NCBI GenBank assembly: GCA_937923945.1
Contig: CALDWC010000110.1
Location: 1-38,082, forward strand
Length of the DNA stretch: 38,082 bases
Direction of reading: 5' to 3'
Source: an uncultured Treponema sp.
Lineage (GTDB): Bacteria; Spirochaetota; Spirochaetia; Treponematales; Treponemataceae
The notes beneath the pieces are model-generated. The model was not told where the DNA came from and searched no databases. It worked only from the letters and a program-made list of their open reading frames with translations. Positions 7,045 through 15,805 of this stretch are shown piece after piece. A program made the position numbers and the translations under genes. Every line of letters starts with the position of its first letter. Within the stretch, counting starts at the first letter, position 1.

Positions 7045-8906
7045 AGAAAAAAGCGGATAATAAAAACACCGGAAGAAAACATCGATATTTTTTTGTTTTT
7101 TTTGTCGTCGCGATTTCGATAGTGGCACTGCTTTTTCAGTTCGGTACTTTTATGCTTGCCGGAGATGCCCCCCCGCTTCAAGTGTCAAAACCGGCAACCG
7201 TCCGCGGTTCCATCTACGACCAAAACGGTTCATTGCTCGCTTTGCAAACAAAACTGTATAATTTATCGGCAAACAAAACACGTGTTACCGATCCGCTTTT
7301 ATGTGCCAAAGTTTTATCACCGATTATTAATATAAGCGAAGATGACATTTTGGATAAATTCGATTCCGCGCAATCAGACTTTTTATATATTAAAAAAAAG
7401 ATGACGGAAAGTGAAAAAATCAGCGTGTTTGAAGCTATCAGAGAAGAAAACTTAAAAGGCTTGATGCTTGAAGAAATTTTAAACCGCACCTACCCGGAAA
7501 ATAAATTGGCATCAACGGTTGTCGGTTTTTTAGGCGATGAAGGATACGGCTTATCGGGTATTGAGTATTCCGCTCAAAATATTTTATCACCGCCGGAAAA
7601 TACGGAAGGATATACCGGTCACGGATTTAATATTTATTTAACGCTTGATAACACCGTCCAATATATAATGCAAAAAAAAGCGGAAAAAGTTATTGCAGAT
7701 TGGAAGGCGGAAGGTGTTATTTTTCTCGCCGTAAATGCAAAAACGGGGGAAATTCTCGGCTACGTCAGCGAACCTTCACCTGACCTCAATACTTTTCCGA
7801 AAAGTACGCCGGAACAACAGATTGATCGCGCCGCCAACTATACGTATGAACCCGGCTCCGTTTTTAAAATCTTCACCGAAGCAAGTCTTATGGAACTTGG
7901 TTTTATCAATGAAAATGAATCTTATTATTGTGACGGTTCATACAACTTTAAAAATCCGTCAATCACACCGATTACCTGCTTATCAGCACACGGACACGTT
8001 ACTCCGGAAGGTGTGATTCAAAAATCCTGCAACTGCGGAATTGCACATTTTTCCGAACCCTGTCCGAATGAAGCATTCTACACCAAATTGCGGGCATTCG
8101 GCTTTGGAGAAAAAACAGGTATCGAGCTTTCCGGTGAAAGCGCCGGTATTTTTGCTGCTCCCGAACGGTGGACAGTGCGGACAAAACCAACCATTGCGAT
8201 GGGACAAGCAATCGGAGTTACCGCCTTACAAATCGTCGAAGCGACAACCGCCTTTGCAAATGAAGGCGAACGCCGCTCGCTATCGCTGATTTCTAAAATC
8301 ACCGATAGCGACGGTAAAATTAGGTACTTACTGAGACCGCAAACCGTTGAAAAACCGATTTCAGCTAAAACCGCATCTACAATGCTCCGCTATATGAAAG
8401 CGGAAAACGGTATCGGATGGCGAGCCGGTTTAAAAGACGTACCAATGGCGGTAAAAACCGGAACGGCTCAAATACCGGAAAAAGGAAAACGCGGCTACAG
8501 TAAAACGGACTTTATCGCAAGTTGCATTGCGCTTTTTCCGGCTGATGCGCCGCAAATTATTTTGTACATGGCGGTTATTAAACCTCGCGGCATGATTTAC
8601 GGTTCGCAAGTTGTCGCCCCCGTCATCGGAGAAACCGCAAGCGAAATCATCGACCGCTACGGTATGACGCGTAATGGTACGCTCAATATTACCCATTCCG
8701 GGCTGATTACAACAAATGCGGAAGAAAAAATTACCATTGGTACGACAATGCCGAATTTAATCGGTAAATCGAAAAAAGAGCTGCACACCCTTTTTTCGGG
8801 AAACTTCAAAATACTGCTTGAAGGTGAAGGCTACGTATATGAGCAAACTCCTGCACCGGGAACGCCGCTCACCGACGAAATGACCATAACGTTAAAATTG
8901 CAATAA
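7035..8906 (+). CDS. Class B penicillin-binding protein (FtsI/PBP2-3-like transpeptidase) with PASTA domain
   Basis: A peptidoglycan D,D-transpeptidase of 623 residues, anchored by one N-terminal membrane segment (~18-42). After the dimerisation domain (PATVRGSIYDQNG) the penicillin-binding domain carries all three active-site motifs: SVFK (nucleophile S275), SCN (331-333) and KTG (474-476). Residues ~565-623 form a PASTA domain (TMPNLIGKSKKELHTLF ... QTPAPGTPL), which often senses muropeptides or beta-lactams. The architecture fits FtsI/SpoVD-type septal or elongation enzymes; which one cannot be decided here. It overlaps lepB by 10 bp, so the two form an operon, and a hairpin terminator follows directly. 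Confidence 0.9.
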   Translation: MQIKKKADNKNTGRKHRYFFVFFVVAISIVALLFQFGTFMLAGDAPPLQVSKPATVRGSIYDQNGSLLALQTKLYNLSANKTRVTDPLLCAKVLSPIINISEDDILDKFDSAQSDFLYIKKKMTESEKISVFEAIREENLKGLMLEEILNRTYPENKLASTVVGFLGDEGYGLSGIEYSAQNILSPPENTEGYTGHGFNIYLTLDNTVQYIMQKKAEKVIADWKAEGVIFLAVNAKTGEILGYVSEPSPDLNTFPKSTPEQQIDRAANYTYEPGSVFKIFTEASLMELGFINENESYYCDGSYNFKNPSITPITCLSAHGHVTPEGVIQKSCNCGIAHFSEPCPNEAFYTKLRAFGFGEKTGIELSGESAGIFAAPERWTVRTKPTIAMGQAIGVTALQIVEATTAFANEGERRSLSLISKITDSDGKIRYLLRPQTVEKPISAKTASTMLRYMKAENGIGWRAGLKDVPMAVKTGTAQIPEKGKRGYSKTDFIASCIALFPADAPQIILYMAVIKPRGMIYGSQVVAPVIGETASEIIDRYGMTRNGTLNITHSGLITTNAEEKITIGTTMPNLIGKSKKELHTLFSGNFKILLEGEGYVYEQTPAPGTPLTDEMTITLKLQ

Positions 8907-8940
8907 AAAAAGCCGCTTCCGATCAACGAAACGGCTTTTT
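8907..8940. terminator. Bidirectional rho-independent terminator
   Basis: AAAAAGCCG at the left pairs with CGGCTTTTT at the right, around a GC-containing loop, with A-runs and T-runs on the two sides. It separates the plus-strand penicillin-binding-protein operon from the convergent acidic-protein gene and can work for both. Confidence 0.85.
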
Positions 8941-8970
8941 GTTTACGATTCAAACGACGAGGAACCGGTT

Positions 8971-9285
8971 TTATTCGTCAAAATCATCAAAGTCTACATC
9001 ATCATCATCGTCAAAATCATCTTCGTCATCAAAATCATCATCATCATCAAAGTCCTCATCACCGAAGTCGTCGTCATAATCATCTTGATACTCATCATCG
9101 TCGAATTCGTCATCAAAGTCGTCATCGTCGAATTCATCGTCAAAATCGTCATCAAAATCATCAAATTCATCGTCTTCGTGAAAACCGTCGTATTCATCTT
9201 CGTCATCATCATTAAATTCATCATCGTCTGAATCGGAAGCCATTAATTTTACACGCCGAGCCCAGTCATCAGCAAATATTTTCAT
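8971..9285 (-). CDS. Extremely acidic Asp/Phe-rich small protein of unknown function
   Basis: A 104-residue protein with a short ordinary head (MKIFADDWARRVKLMA). It is followed by an 88-residue tail in which about 63 residues are Asp or Glu, none is Lys or Arg, and the rest are mostly Phe or Tyr at intervals of three to six (DDFDDDFDDEFDDDDF). There is no signal peptide. I choose the ATG at 9285 because GAGGAG (9295-9300) precedes it; a longer frame from 9327 has no such site. It has its own promoter and lies just downstream of clpC on the same strand. Such tails occur in histone-chaperone-like, nucleic-acid-mimic and Ca2+-binding proteins, but none of these can be assigned. The DNA is almost a GAT/TTC microsatellite, so length variation is likely. 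Function unknown. Confidence 0.7.
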   Translation of the reverse strand: MKIFADDWARRVKLMASDSDDDEFNDDDEDEYDGFHEDDEFDDFDDDFDDEFDDDDFDDEFDDDEYQDDYDDDFGDEDFDDDDDFDDEDDFDDDDDVDFDDFDE

Positions 9286-9309
9286 AAGTATTATCTCCTC
9301 GTGATAGAT

Positions 9310-9338
9310 AAAGTAACCGACAATCAATTATTTGTCAA
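9310..9338 (-). promoter_or_regulatory. Promoter of the acidic-protein gene
   Basis: On the minus strand, TTGACA (9338-9333) and TACTTT (9315-9310) are spaced 17 bp. The predicted start is near 9303, giving a leader of about 18 nt that contains GAGGAG. The gene can therefore be expressed independently of clpC. Confidence 0.65.
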
Positions 9339-9377
9339 GCCTTTTTTGAAAAAAATTTATTTTTTTAATTGGAAGAC

Positions 9378-11879
9378 CTATTCAAATGCGTCTATTTTTT
9401 GAAACGTCGTATTCCGTGAATTTTGCATTTCGCAAGATTCACAGGCAAATGTTTTAAAAACAATATGATTATCTTGTCTATCAATATAAATCCGCTCACC
9501 GTTACTTATTTCATTTTTTAAAAACTTTTCAGCGAGGATATCTTCAATTTCTTTTTGAATCAATCGCCGCATCGGACGGGCACCGTAACTCGGCTCGTAC
9601 CCTTTTTCACAAAAATACTCACACGCAGTTTCCGAACACTGCACGGTTACTTCCTTTTGTGAAAGTCGTTCGTTCAGTTTTGTAAGCTCCATCGTAAAAA
9701 TCCTTTTTACGGAATCTTTACTCAACGGTGAAAAAACGATGATATCATCAAGCCGGTTAATGAATTCAGGCGAAAGAAAGTTTTTAATTTCCGATTCGGC
9801 GTTTTGTTTTATGGTTTCGTAGTCCATAACTCCACGTTCTAAAACGCTAAACCCGAGCTGATTTTCGTTGATAATGGAACGCGACCCCGCATTGCTCGTC
9901 ATAATAATAACCGTATTACGGAAATTAACGGTGTGTCCCAAATTATCCTGCAACTCGCCCTCTTCCAGCACTTGCAATAAAAGATTAAAAACATCCTGAT
10001 GCGCTTTTTCAATTTCATCAAAAAGAATTACCGAATACTGATTTTTGCGAATCCGTTCTGTCAGCATACCGCCGTTTTCAAAGCCGACATAACCGGGAGG
10101 AGAGCCGACTAAGCGCGAAACGTTGTGCTTTTCCATAAAATCGCTCATATCAATCCGAATGAGTGCGGATTCTTTTCCGAACAAAAAGCCTGCCAGTTTT
10201 TTCGCGAGGAGCGTTTTTCCGACTCCGGTCGGACCCAAAAACAAAAATGAACCGATCGGTCTATCCGCCGATGAAATTCCCGCGCGCGAACGCTGAATCG
10301 CATGAGTAATCGTTTGAATTGCTTCGTTCTGTCCGATCACCTGCCCTTTCAGCGTATCTTCCATCGAAATGAGGTGTTCGCTTTCTTCCGCACTGAGCTG
10401 TTGCACCGGAATATTCGTAATCATCGAAATTGTTTTTTCCACTTGGTTTTCATCAACAAAACCGAGCGGCACATAATGAGGATTTTCCCAAGCGTTTTTA
10501 ATAAGCTGGAGTTTATCCTTTGCTTCGGCAACTTCATCACGGAGTTTTGCCGCCTCCTCATAATCCTGCTTTGAAACAGAAATTTGCTTTTGCTCATTTA
10601 GCGTTTCAATTTGCTGTTCAATGAGATGTAAATCTTCCGGTTTTTTATCCAGCTGAATTTTTTTTGCCGCTCCCGCTTCGTCAATTACATCAATCGCTTT
10701 ATCGGGCAAAAACCGATCGGTAATATAGCGCGCGGAAAGCTGAACCGCCTTTTCAATCGCCTCGCCGGTGTACTCGACATTGTGAAATACTTCATATTTT
10801 CCTTTAATCCCGTTTAAAATAGCGACGGTTTGTTCAACGGTCGGCTCTTCAATATTCACCGGCTGAAAACGCCTTTCAAGAGCGGCGTCTTTTTCAATAT
10901 ACCGCCGATACTCATCGGCAGTCGTCGCACCGATACACTGAATTTCACCGCGAGCTAACGCAGGCTTTAAAAGATCAGCCGCATCAAGCGAATTTTGTCC
11001 GACATTGCCGCCGCCGATAATCGTGTGAATTTCATCAATAAATAAAATAATATTTTTATCTTCGATTGACTCATCAATAATTTTTTTTATGCGTTCTTCA
11101 AACTGACCTCGATATTTTGTGCCGGCTAAAATTGCGCCTACTTCAATGGAGATAATCCGCTTATTCAGCATCGTCCGCGGCACATTTCCTGCATTGATTT
11201 TTTCCGCCAAGCCTTCTACGATGGCACTTTTGCCGACACCCGCTTCACCGACTAAAATTGGGTTGTTTTTTGTCCGTCGACATAAAATCTGAATAATGCG
11301 TTCCGTTTCTTTTTCACGACCAATCACCGGATCAAGTAAACCGTGCCGCTGTTTTTCATTGAGGTTAGTACCGAAATCTGCTAAAATACCCGATTCGCTA
11401 TTTTTAGAATTCGGGCGCAATTTCAAAATCGTGTCGGCTAAATTTACTTTTAAAATATTTTCAATGCTTTCCGCATCTTTGCCGCTTTCTGCCAGAACTT
11501 CCGCAAACACGGAGCACACCCGCGAATCGGCACACGCTAAAAGCAAATGCTCCGTTCCGATGTAGTTGTACCGCAAAAGCTGCGCTTTTCTTGCCGCAAT
11601 GCTTAATCCTTCCTGCAAGCGCGTCGAAATAGGATAGCCGTGCATTCCACTGTTAAAATCGGTTCCCAATTCCAGTAGCGCATGCTCAAGTTTGACTTGC
11701 AGCGCCGTTACATCAATATCAAGTTTTGAAATGACCGCAAACGCCGTCCCGACGTTTTTTTCCAATATTGCGAGAAGCACATGCTCCGGTTCAATCGCCG
11801 CCGACTTACTCCGATTCGCCTGTGCGGTAGCTCCGACCCGTAAAAGCCGCGCCAAATTTTTGGTGTAATTTTGCATCAT
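9378..11879 (-). CDS. clpC: ClpC-type AAA+ unfoldase
   Basis: A Hsp100 unfoldase of 833 residues that delivers substrates to the ClpP protease. An N-terminal double Clp repeat (1-~145) is followed by the D1 AAA domain (Walker A GEAGVGKS at 211-218, Walker B FIDEIHT). A UVR-containing middle region (~433-468, DYEEAAKLRDEV) marks it as ClpC rather than ClpB or ClpA. The D2 AAA domain (Walker A GPTGVGKT at ~549-556, LFDEIEKAH) and a C-terminal small domain follow. The last ~25 residues contain a CESC pair, unusual for the family. The ATG overlaps the mcsB stop codon (ATGA), so translation is coupled. In Gram-positives McsB tags proteins with phospho-arginine for ClpC; the operon suggests a related role here. 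No clpP is in the window. Confidence 0.93.
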   Translation of the reverse strand: MMQNYTKNLARLLRVGATAQANRSKSAAIEPEHVLLAILEKNVGTAFAVISKLDIDVTALQVKLEHALLELGTDFNSGMHGYPISTRLQEGLSIAARKAQLLRYNYIGTEHLLLACADSRVCSVFAEVLAESGKDAESIENILKVNLADTILKLRPNSKNSESGILADFGTNLNEKQRHGLLDPVIGREKETERIIQILCRRTKNNPILVGEAGVGKSAIVEGLAEKINAGNVPRTMLNKRIISIEVGAILAGTKYRGQFEERIKKIIDESIEDKNIILFIDEIHTIIGGGNVGQNSLDAADLLKPALARGEIQCIGATTADEYRRYIEKDAALERRFQPVNIEEPTVEQTVAILNGIKGKYEVFHNVEYTGEAIEKAVQLSARYITDRFLPDKAIDVIDEAGAAKKIQLDKKPEDLHLIEQQIETLNEQKQISVSKQDYEEAAKLRDEVAEAKDKLQLIKNAWENPHYVPLGFVDENQVEKTISMITNIPVQQLSAEESEHLISMEDTLKGQVIGQNEAIQTITHAIQRSRAGISSADRPIGSFLFLGPTGVGKTLLAKKLAGFLFGKESALIRIDMSDFMEKHNVSRLVGSPPGYVGFENGGMLTERIRKNQYSVILFDEIEKAHQDVFNLLLQVLEEGELQDNLGHTVNFRNTVIIMTSNAGSRSIINENQLGFSVLERGVMDYETIKQNAESEIKNFLSPEFINRLDDIIVFSPLSKDSVKRIFTMELTKLNERLSQKEVTVQCSETACEYFCEKGYEPSYGARPMRRLIQKEIEDILAEKFLKNEISNGERIYIDRQDNHIVFKTFACESCEMQNSRNTTFQKIDAFE

Positions 11880-12925
11880 TTTGTATATCCTCCAATTTTC
11901 GCAGGGAGCAATGCTGCATTTAAAATCTCCGCTCTTTTTTTATCAACCATTTTTATAGTAATATCCTGCATAGAAATTTTCGCTTCTTCTAAAATTTGTT
12001 CCACTAAAAAAGGGGTACGTAACTGTACCACAAGTTCATCAATAATTTCAAGCCGTATATCCGTTATTATTTTTGCATATACGCCAAACCGTAATGCCGC
12101 CAGTAAATCATATAATTCATATTCCGGGACAATAATACTGTGCTTTGCAATCAAAAACGCCCGTAAAACAAAATCATAGGCTTCATCATATTTTTGTTCC
12201 AAAAAACGTTTTCTGTCATTTGTTTCAATTTTAACAATTCTATCTAAAAGTGAAAAAATTTCACGCAGCTGTTTTTCCGGTGTTTCGCAATGTGCGTGCA
12301 AAGTTATCACGTGGAACAAAAATTTAGATTTTTCATTTTCAAGTCCCATATCAACCGTTACTAACGTAAAAAGATTTCCAAAATTTTCAGCAAGTTTTTT
12401 TATATACTTTTCACCGTGTACCAAAAAATAAAAACTTGATAAAAACGTAACGGCAAATCCCGAACCGAAGTAATTGATCGACGAGGTTAAAAATCCGAAC
12501 CGTTCATCAAACGCATACGGTACTTGCTGCCCCAATGCAGATTCAACGGCATAGAGAATATTCAAGTTTTCTTCAAGGCTATAAATACCGGTAACGGTGC
12601 CGATAGTGATGTGATCGTCAACGTTGATGAGAATATAGCATTTTTTGCAGCGCGCAATTCCCCGTCCTTCGTGCATCGGCAAATTTGGGGCAATAATTCC
12701 TTCCGCTTGCAATTTTTTTAATTCCAAAAAATCAAGTTTTGCTAATTGGTGTACTTCAAAAATAAAATCACCACCGAGCGCAAAATGAATTTTTTCTATT
12801 GCATTTTTTACATAAAGATAAATCTCCACCGCTTTCTTTTCAGAAAGCGAAATCGCAAAATTATAGTTTGCTAAATTCCGCTTTAAAGAAAGCCGCGTGG
12901 AAATAATAACATCAGTAAGTTCCAT
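11876..12925 (-). CDS. mcsB: McsB-like ATP:guanido phosphotransferase (protein arginine kinase family), possibly degenerate
   Basis: The protein has 349 residues, shows the phosphagen-kinase fold pattern and lies in the canonical mcsB-clpC order. Recognisable motifs are ISTRLSLKRNL (8-18), NVDDH (101-105) and AFDERFGFLTS (138-148). Compared with the McsB pattern I know, several nucleotide-binding positions differ. The second Arg of SSRxR is Ser13, the Arg of the TNxGTGxRAS loop is Ala158, and the QISNQ segment is absent. The N-terminus begins directly at the first motif, without the ~25 residues usually before it. It may therefore be a weak or catalytically dead adaptor of ClpC. No mcsA gene is adjacent. 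The alignment was made by eye, so the residue-loss claim is moderately certain; family membership is strong. Confidence 0.85.
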   Translation of the reverse strand: MELTDVIISTRLSLKRNLANYNFAISLSEKKAVEIYLYVKNAIEKIHFALGGDFIFEVHQLAKLDFLELKKLQAEGIIAPNLPMHEGRGIARCKKCYILINVDDHITIGTVTGIYSLEENLNILYAVESALGQQVPYAFDERFGFLTSSINYFGSGFAVTFLSSFYFLVHGEKYIKKLAENFGNLFTLVTVDMGLENEKSKFLFHVITLHAHCETPEKQLREIFSLLDRIVKIETNDRKRFLEQKYDEAYDFVLRAFLIAKHSIIVPEYELYDLLAALRFGVYAKIITDIRLEIIDELVVQLRTPFLVEQILEEAKISMQDITIKMVDKKRAEILNAALLPAKIGGYTK

Positions 12926-12975
12926 ACATTTAACCGATAGTTAACCGAACCCGCGTAAAGTTGCTAACGAGCTCC

Positions 12976-13926
12976 TTACACGATATGACAGGCGACGAGA
13001 TGTCCATCTTCGCGCGGCTTCAGTTCCGGCATTGCTTCTTTGCAGGCGTCCGTGCGTTTTGAGCAGCGTCCGTAAAACACGCAGCCGGGCGGCGGATTTA
13101 TCGGACTCGGCACATCGCCGGGCAGAATAATTCGTTCCCGCTTCAATCCGTACTTCGGAATCGGAATCGCCGAAAGAAGGGCTTGCGTATACGGGTGCAA
13201 CGGATTTTTGAAAATTGTTTTATAATCGGTAAATTCGACTAAGTGTCCGAGGTACATAACCGCAATGTTATCACTGATGTGCTTGACAACGCTCAAGTTA
13301 TGCGAGATAAAAAGGTAGGTCAAACCCAGCTGCTTTTGTAAATCCGAAAGCAAGTTGAGGATTTGCGCCTGAATACTCACATCGAGGGCGGAAACCGGTT
13401 CGTCCATGACGATGAACTTCGGGTTTAACGCCAATGCCCGCGCAATACCAATACGCTGCCGGCGACCTCCGTCCAGCTCGTGCGGGTACGAATCTTCAAG
13501 CCGTTTTTCCAAACCGACAATTTCCATAACTTCCCGGACGCGTGCAGCGATTTCCGCCTTGGTTTTATACTCTTTACTCACATAAAGGTAGTCGGCAATC
13601 AGCTCAAACGTACTGAGCCGCGGATTGAGCGATGAGTACGGGTCCTGAAATACAATCTGCATTTCGCTCCGCATTTTTGCTTTTTCCGCTCGCTTTTTAT
13701 AGTTGAGAATATTTTCACCTTGGAAAAGAACTTCACCTGAAGTCGGTTCGTGCAAGCGCAAAATTGCCCGCCCCGCCGTTGATTTACCGCAGCCTGATTC
13801 TCCGACCAAACCGAGCGTCTCGCCTTTATTGATTTTAAAGCTGACATCATCAACCGCATGCAACAAACCTTTTTTCGTTTTAAAGTACTTTTTTAAGTTT
13901 TTTACTTCAAGAATCGCATCACTCAT
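12976..13926 (-). CDS. oppF: Oligopeptide/dipeptide ABC importer ATPase, OppF/DppF type
   Basis: One of two cytoplasmic ATPases driving peptide uptake. Walker A is GESGCGKST, the signature is LDGGRRQRIG (the variant common in OppF/DppF), Walker B is IVMDEPVSALD, and the C-terminal oligopeptide-transporter extension carries a cysteine cluster (CVFYGRCSKRTDAC). I choose the ATG at 13926, not the longer frame from 13965, because AAGGAG (13934-13939) precedes it; this leaves 316 residues and an 8-bp overlap with oppD. It is the last gene of the opp operon; mcsB starts 50 bp further on, with no clear terminator between them. Confidence 0.93.
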   Translation of the reverse strand: MSDAILEVKNLKKYFKTKKGLLHAVDDVSFKINKGETLGLVGESGCGKSTAGRAILRLHEPTSGEVLFQGENILNYKKRAEKAKMRSEMQIVFQDPYSSLNPRLSTFELIADYLYVSKEYKTKAEIAARVREVMEIVGLEKRLEDSYPHELDGGRRQRIGIARALALNPKFIVMDEPVSALDVSIQAQILNLLSDLQKQLGLTYLFISHNLSVVKHISDNIAVMYLGHLVEFTDYKTIFKNPLHPYTQALLSAIPIPKYGLKRERIILPGDVPSPINPPPGCVFYGRCSKRTDACKEAMPELKPREDGHLVACHIV

Positions 13927-14917
13927 TTGTTTGCTCCTTTTCACTTTCGGCGGTTTTTCCGTCAAACAAGAAACACGCCGTGCAGTGTCCTTCTCCTAAA
14001 TCGTACATGGAAGGCGCCTCTTTTGCGCATCGAGCCGTTGCAAAATCACAACGAGGATGAAATCGGCAGCCTGAAGGCAGATCAACCGGATTCGGCGGCA
14101 TTCCTTTAATAACATGGAGCTTTTCTTCATCGTCGTCCAGCTTCGGTATCGAGTTAAATAAACCGATGGTGTACGGATGTTTCGGATTGGTGTAAATTTC
14201 TTTTACTGAGCCGTATTCAACAACCGAGCCCGCATACATAATCGCGACATTATCGCATATTTCGGCAACAATTCCTAAATCATGTGTGATCATAATCATC
14301 GAGGTGTTGTACTTCTTTTTTAAGTCAATCATCAGTTCCAAAACTTGTGCTTGAATGGTAACATCAAGAGCGGTTGTCGGTTCATCTGCAATAATGAGTT
14401 CGGGGTTACAGGCGAGAGCCATTGCAATAACAACCCGCTGCTTCATACCGCCTGAAAATTGGTGCGGATAATCTTTGACGCGTTCCCGTTTTATACCGAC
14501 TACTTCAAGCATTTCGGCAACCTTTTCATTAAGATCTTCTTTTTTTAGGTTCTGGTGCAATTCCAAGACTTCTTTGATTTGGTCACCGACGGTCATAACC
14601 GGGTTTAAGCTGGTCATCGGATCTTGGAAAATCATTGAAATTTTGTTTCCGCGGATTGATTCCATTTCTTTTTCGCTCTTTTCCAAAATATTTTCGCCTG
14701 CAAAAAAGATCTTTCCGCCGGTAATTTTTCCGGGCGGATCGGGTACTAAGCGCATAATGCCGAGTGCCGTGGTCGTTTTACCGGCTCCGGTTTCTCCGAC
14801 AAAACCGAGTGTTTCACCTCTTCCTACTTTTAGGTCAAGGTTATTGACAGCCTTAGTTTCGCCTTCATGTGTTATATAGGATATGCTCAAATCTTCAATT
14901 TTTAGTAATTCGTCCAT
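13919..14917 (-). CDS. oppD: Oligopeptide/dipeptide ABC importer ATPase, OppD/DppD type
   Basis: Partner ATPase of OppF, 332 residues. Walker A is GETGAGKTT, the signature FSGGMKQRV, Walker B IIADEPTTALD, and the switch histidine is in ITHDLG. The C-terminal extension includes a cysteine cluster (CRFHPRCDFATARC), the oligopeptide-transporter domain that in relatives binds a 4Fe-4S cluster. The start ATG at 14917 is preceded by AAGGATG. It overlaps oppF by 8 bp and follows oppC by 9 bp. Confidence 0.95.
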   Translation of the reverse strand: MDELLKIEDLSISYITHEGETKAVNNLDLKVGRGETLGFVGETGAGKTTTALGIMRLVPDPPGKITGGKIFFAGENILEKSEKEMESIRGNKISMIFQDPMTSLNPVMTVGDQIKEVLELHQNLKKEDLNEKVAEMLEVVGIKRERVKDYPHQFSGGMKQRVVIAMALACNPELIIADEPTTALDVTIQAQVLELMIDLKKKYNTSMIMITHDLGIVAEICDNVAIMYAGSVVEYGSVKEIYTNPKHPYTIGLFNSIPKLDDDEEKLHVIKGMPPNPVDLPSGCRFHPRCDFATARCAKEAPSMYDLGEGHCTACFLFDGKTAESEKEQTNE

Positions 14918-14926
14918 AGTACATCC

Positions 14927-15787
14927 TTATCGTTTTAATTTGGGATCAAGCGCATCACGCAAACCGTCTCCAAGAACATTGAGTGCAAAAATCGTGATAA
15001 CAATCGCAAGTCCGGGGAAAATCGTTAAATGCGGATAGCTTCGGATATAAGCGCGTCCGCCTGAAAGCATCGCGCCCCATTCGGGCGTCGGCGGTTCAAG
15101 ACCTAAACCAATAAAACTCAAACCGGCGGCATTCAAAATCGCATACGCAACTCCGAGCGTTGCCTGCACAATAATCGGCGCAAGGCAGTTCGGCAAAATA
15201 TGCTTAAAGATAATTCTAAAATCGGATGAACCGCCCGCCCGTGCCGCTTCGACATATTCCATATCGACAATGGACAAAACCGCCGAACGCACGATTTTTG
15301 CATAGCTCGGTATGGCGGCAATTCCGACGGCAATCATCAGATTTCCCAGTCCCGTACCTAAGGCGGCAACAATTGCAATTGCCAAAAGGGTATCGGGAAG
15401 CGCCTGAATCACGTCAATAAGGCGCATTAAAATAGTGTCAACTTTATTACCGAAATAACCGGTTACCGCGCCAATCGTACAGCCGATAACCAATGCAATA
15501 CCGACCGAAATAAAACCTACTTTCAGCGAAATCCGTGAACCGTAAATAACGCGGCTTAAAATATCCCGTCCGAATTCGTCCTGACCAAACGGATGCTGAG
15601 CACTCGGAGCTGCAAACTGATTTTCCAAGTCGACGGTATCATATCCGTAGGGGGCAATAACATCGGCAAAGACGGCAACAATAACTAAAATAACCAATAT
15701 CACCAAACCGATCATAGCAAGCGGACTTCGCTTCATGCGGTTAAATACACCGATAACGCCTCGTGTTGTTTCTTTTTTGTGTTTCAT
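14927..15787 (-). CDS. oppC: Peptide ABC importer permease, OppC/DppC type
   Basis: Inner-membrane permease of 286 residues with an N-terminal cytosolic lead, a first membrane segment (~18-43, MIGLVILVILVIVAVFADV) and the BPD_transp_1 core. The EAA loop that docks on the ATPase is visible as EAARAGGSSDFRIIFKHILP, and the C-terminus is the family-typical LNVLGDGLRDALDPKLKR. AAGGAG lies before the ATG at 15787. It pairs with the OppB-type permease encoded 18 bp upstream. Confidence 0.95.
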   Translation of the reverse strand: MKHKKETTRGVIGVFNRMKRSPLAMIGLVILVILVIVAVFADVIAPYGYDTVDLENQFAAPSAQHPFGQDEFGRDILSRVIYGSRISLKVGFISVGIALVIGCTIGAVTGYFGNKVDTILMRLIDVIQALPDTLLAIAIVAALGTGLGNLMIAVGIAAIPSYAKIVRSAVLSIVDMEYVEAARAGGSSDFRIIFKHILPNCLAPIIVQATLGVAYAILNAAGLSFIGLGLEPPTPEWGAMLSGGRAYIRSYPHLTIFPGLAIVITIFALNVLGDGLRDALDPKLKR

Positions 15788-15805
15788 ACTAGTACTCCTT
15801 CACGG

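Noticed and set aside
8994..9224. Met/Thr-rich frame opposite reading of the acidic gene
   Set aside because: It arises from the GAT-type repeat read in another frame; the acidic frame has the promoter and ribosome binding site.
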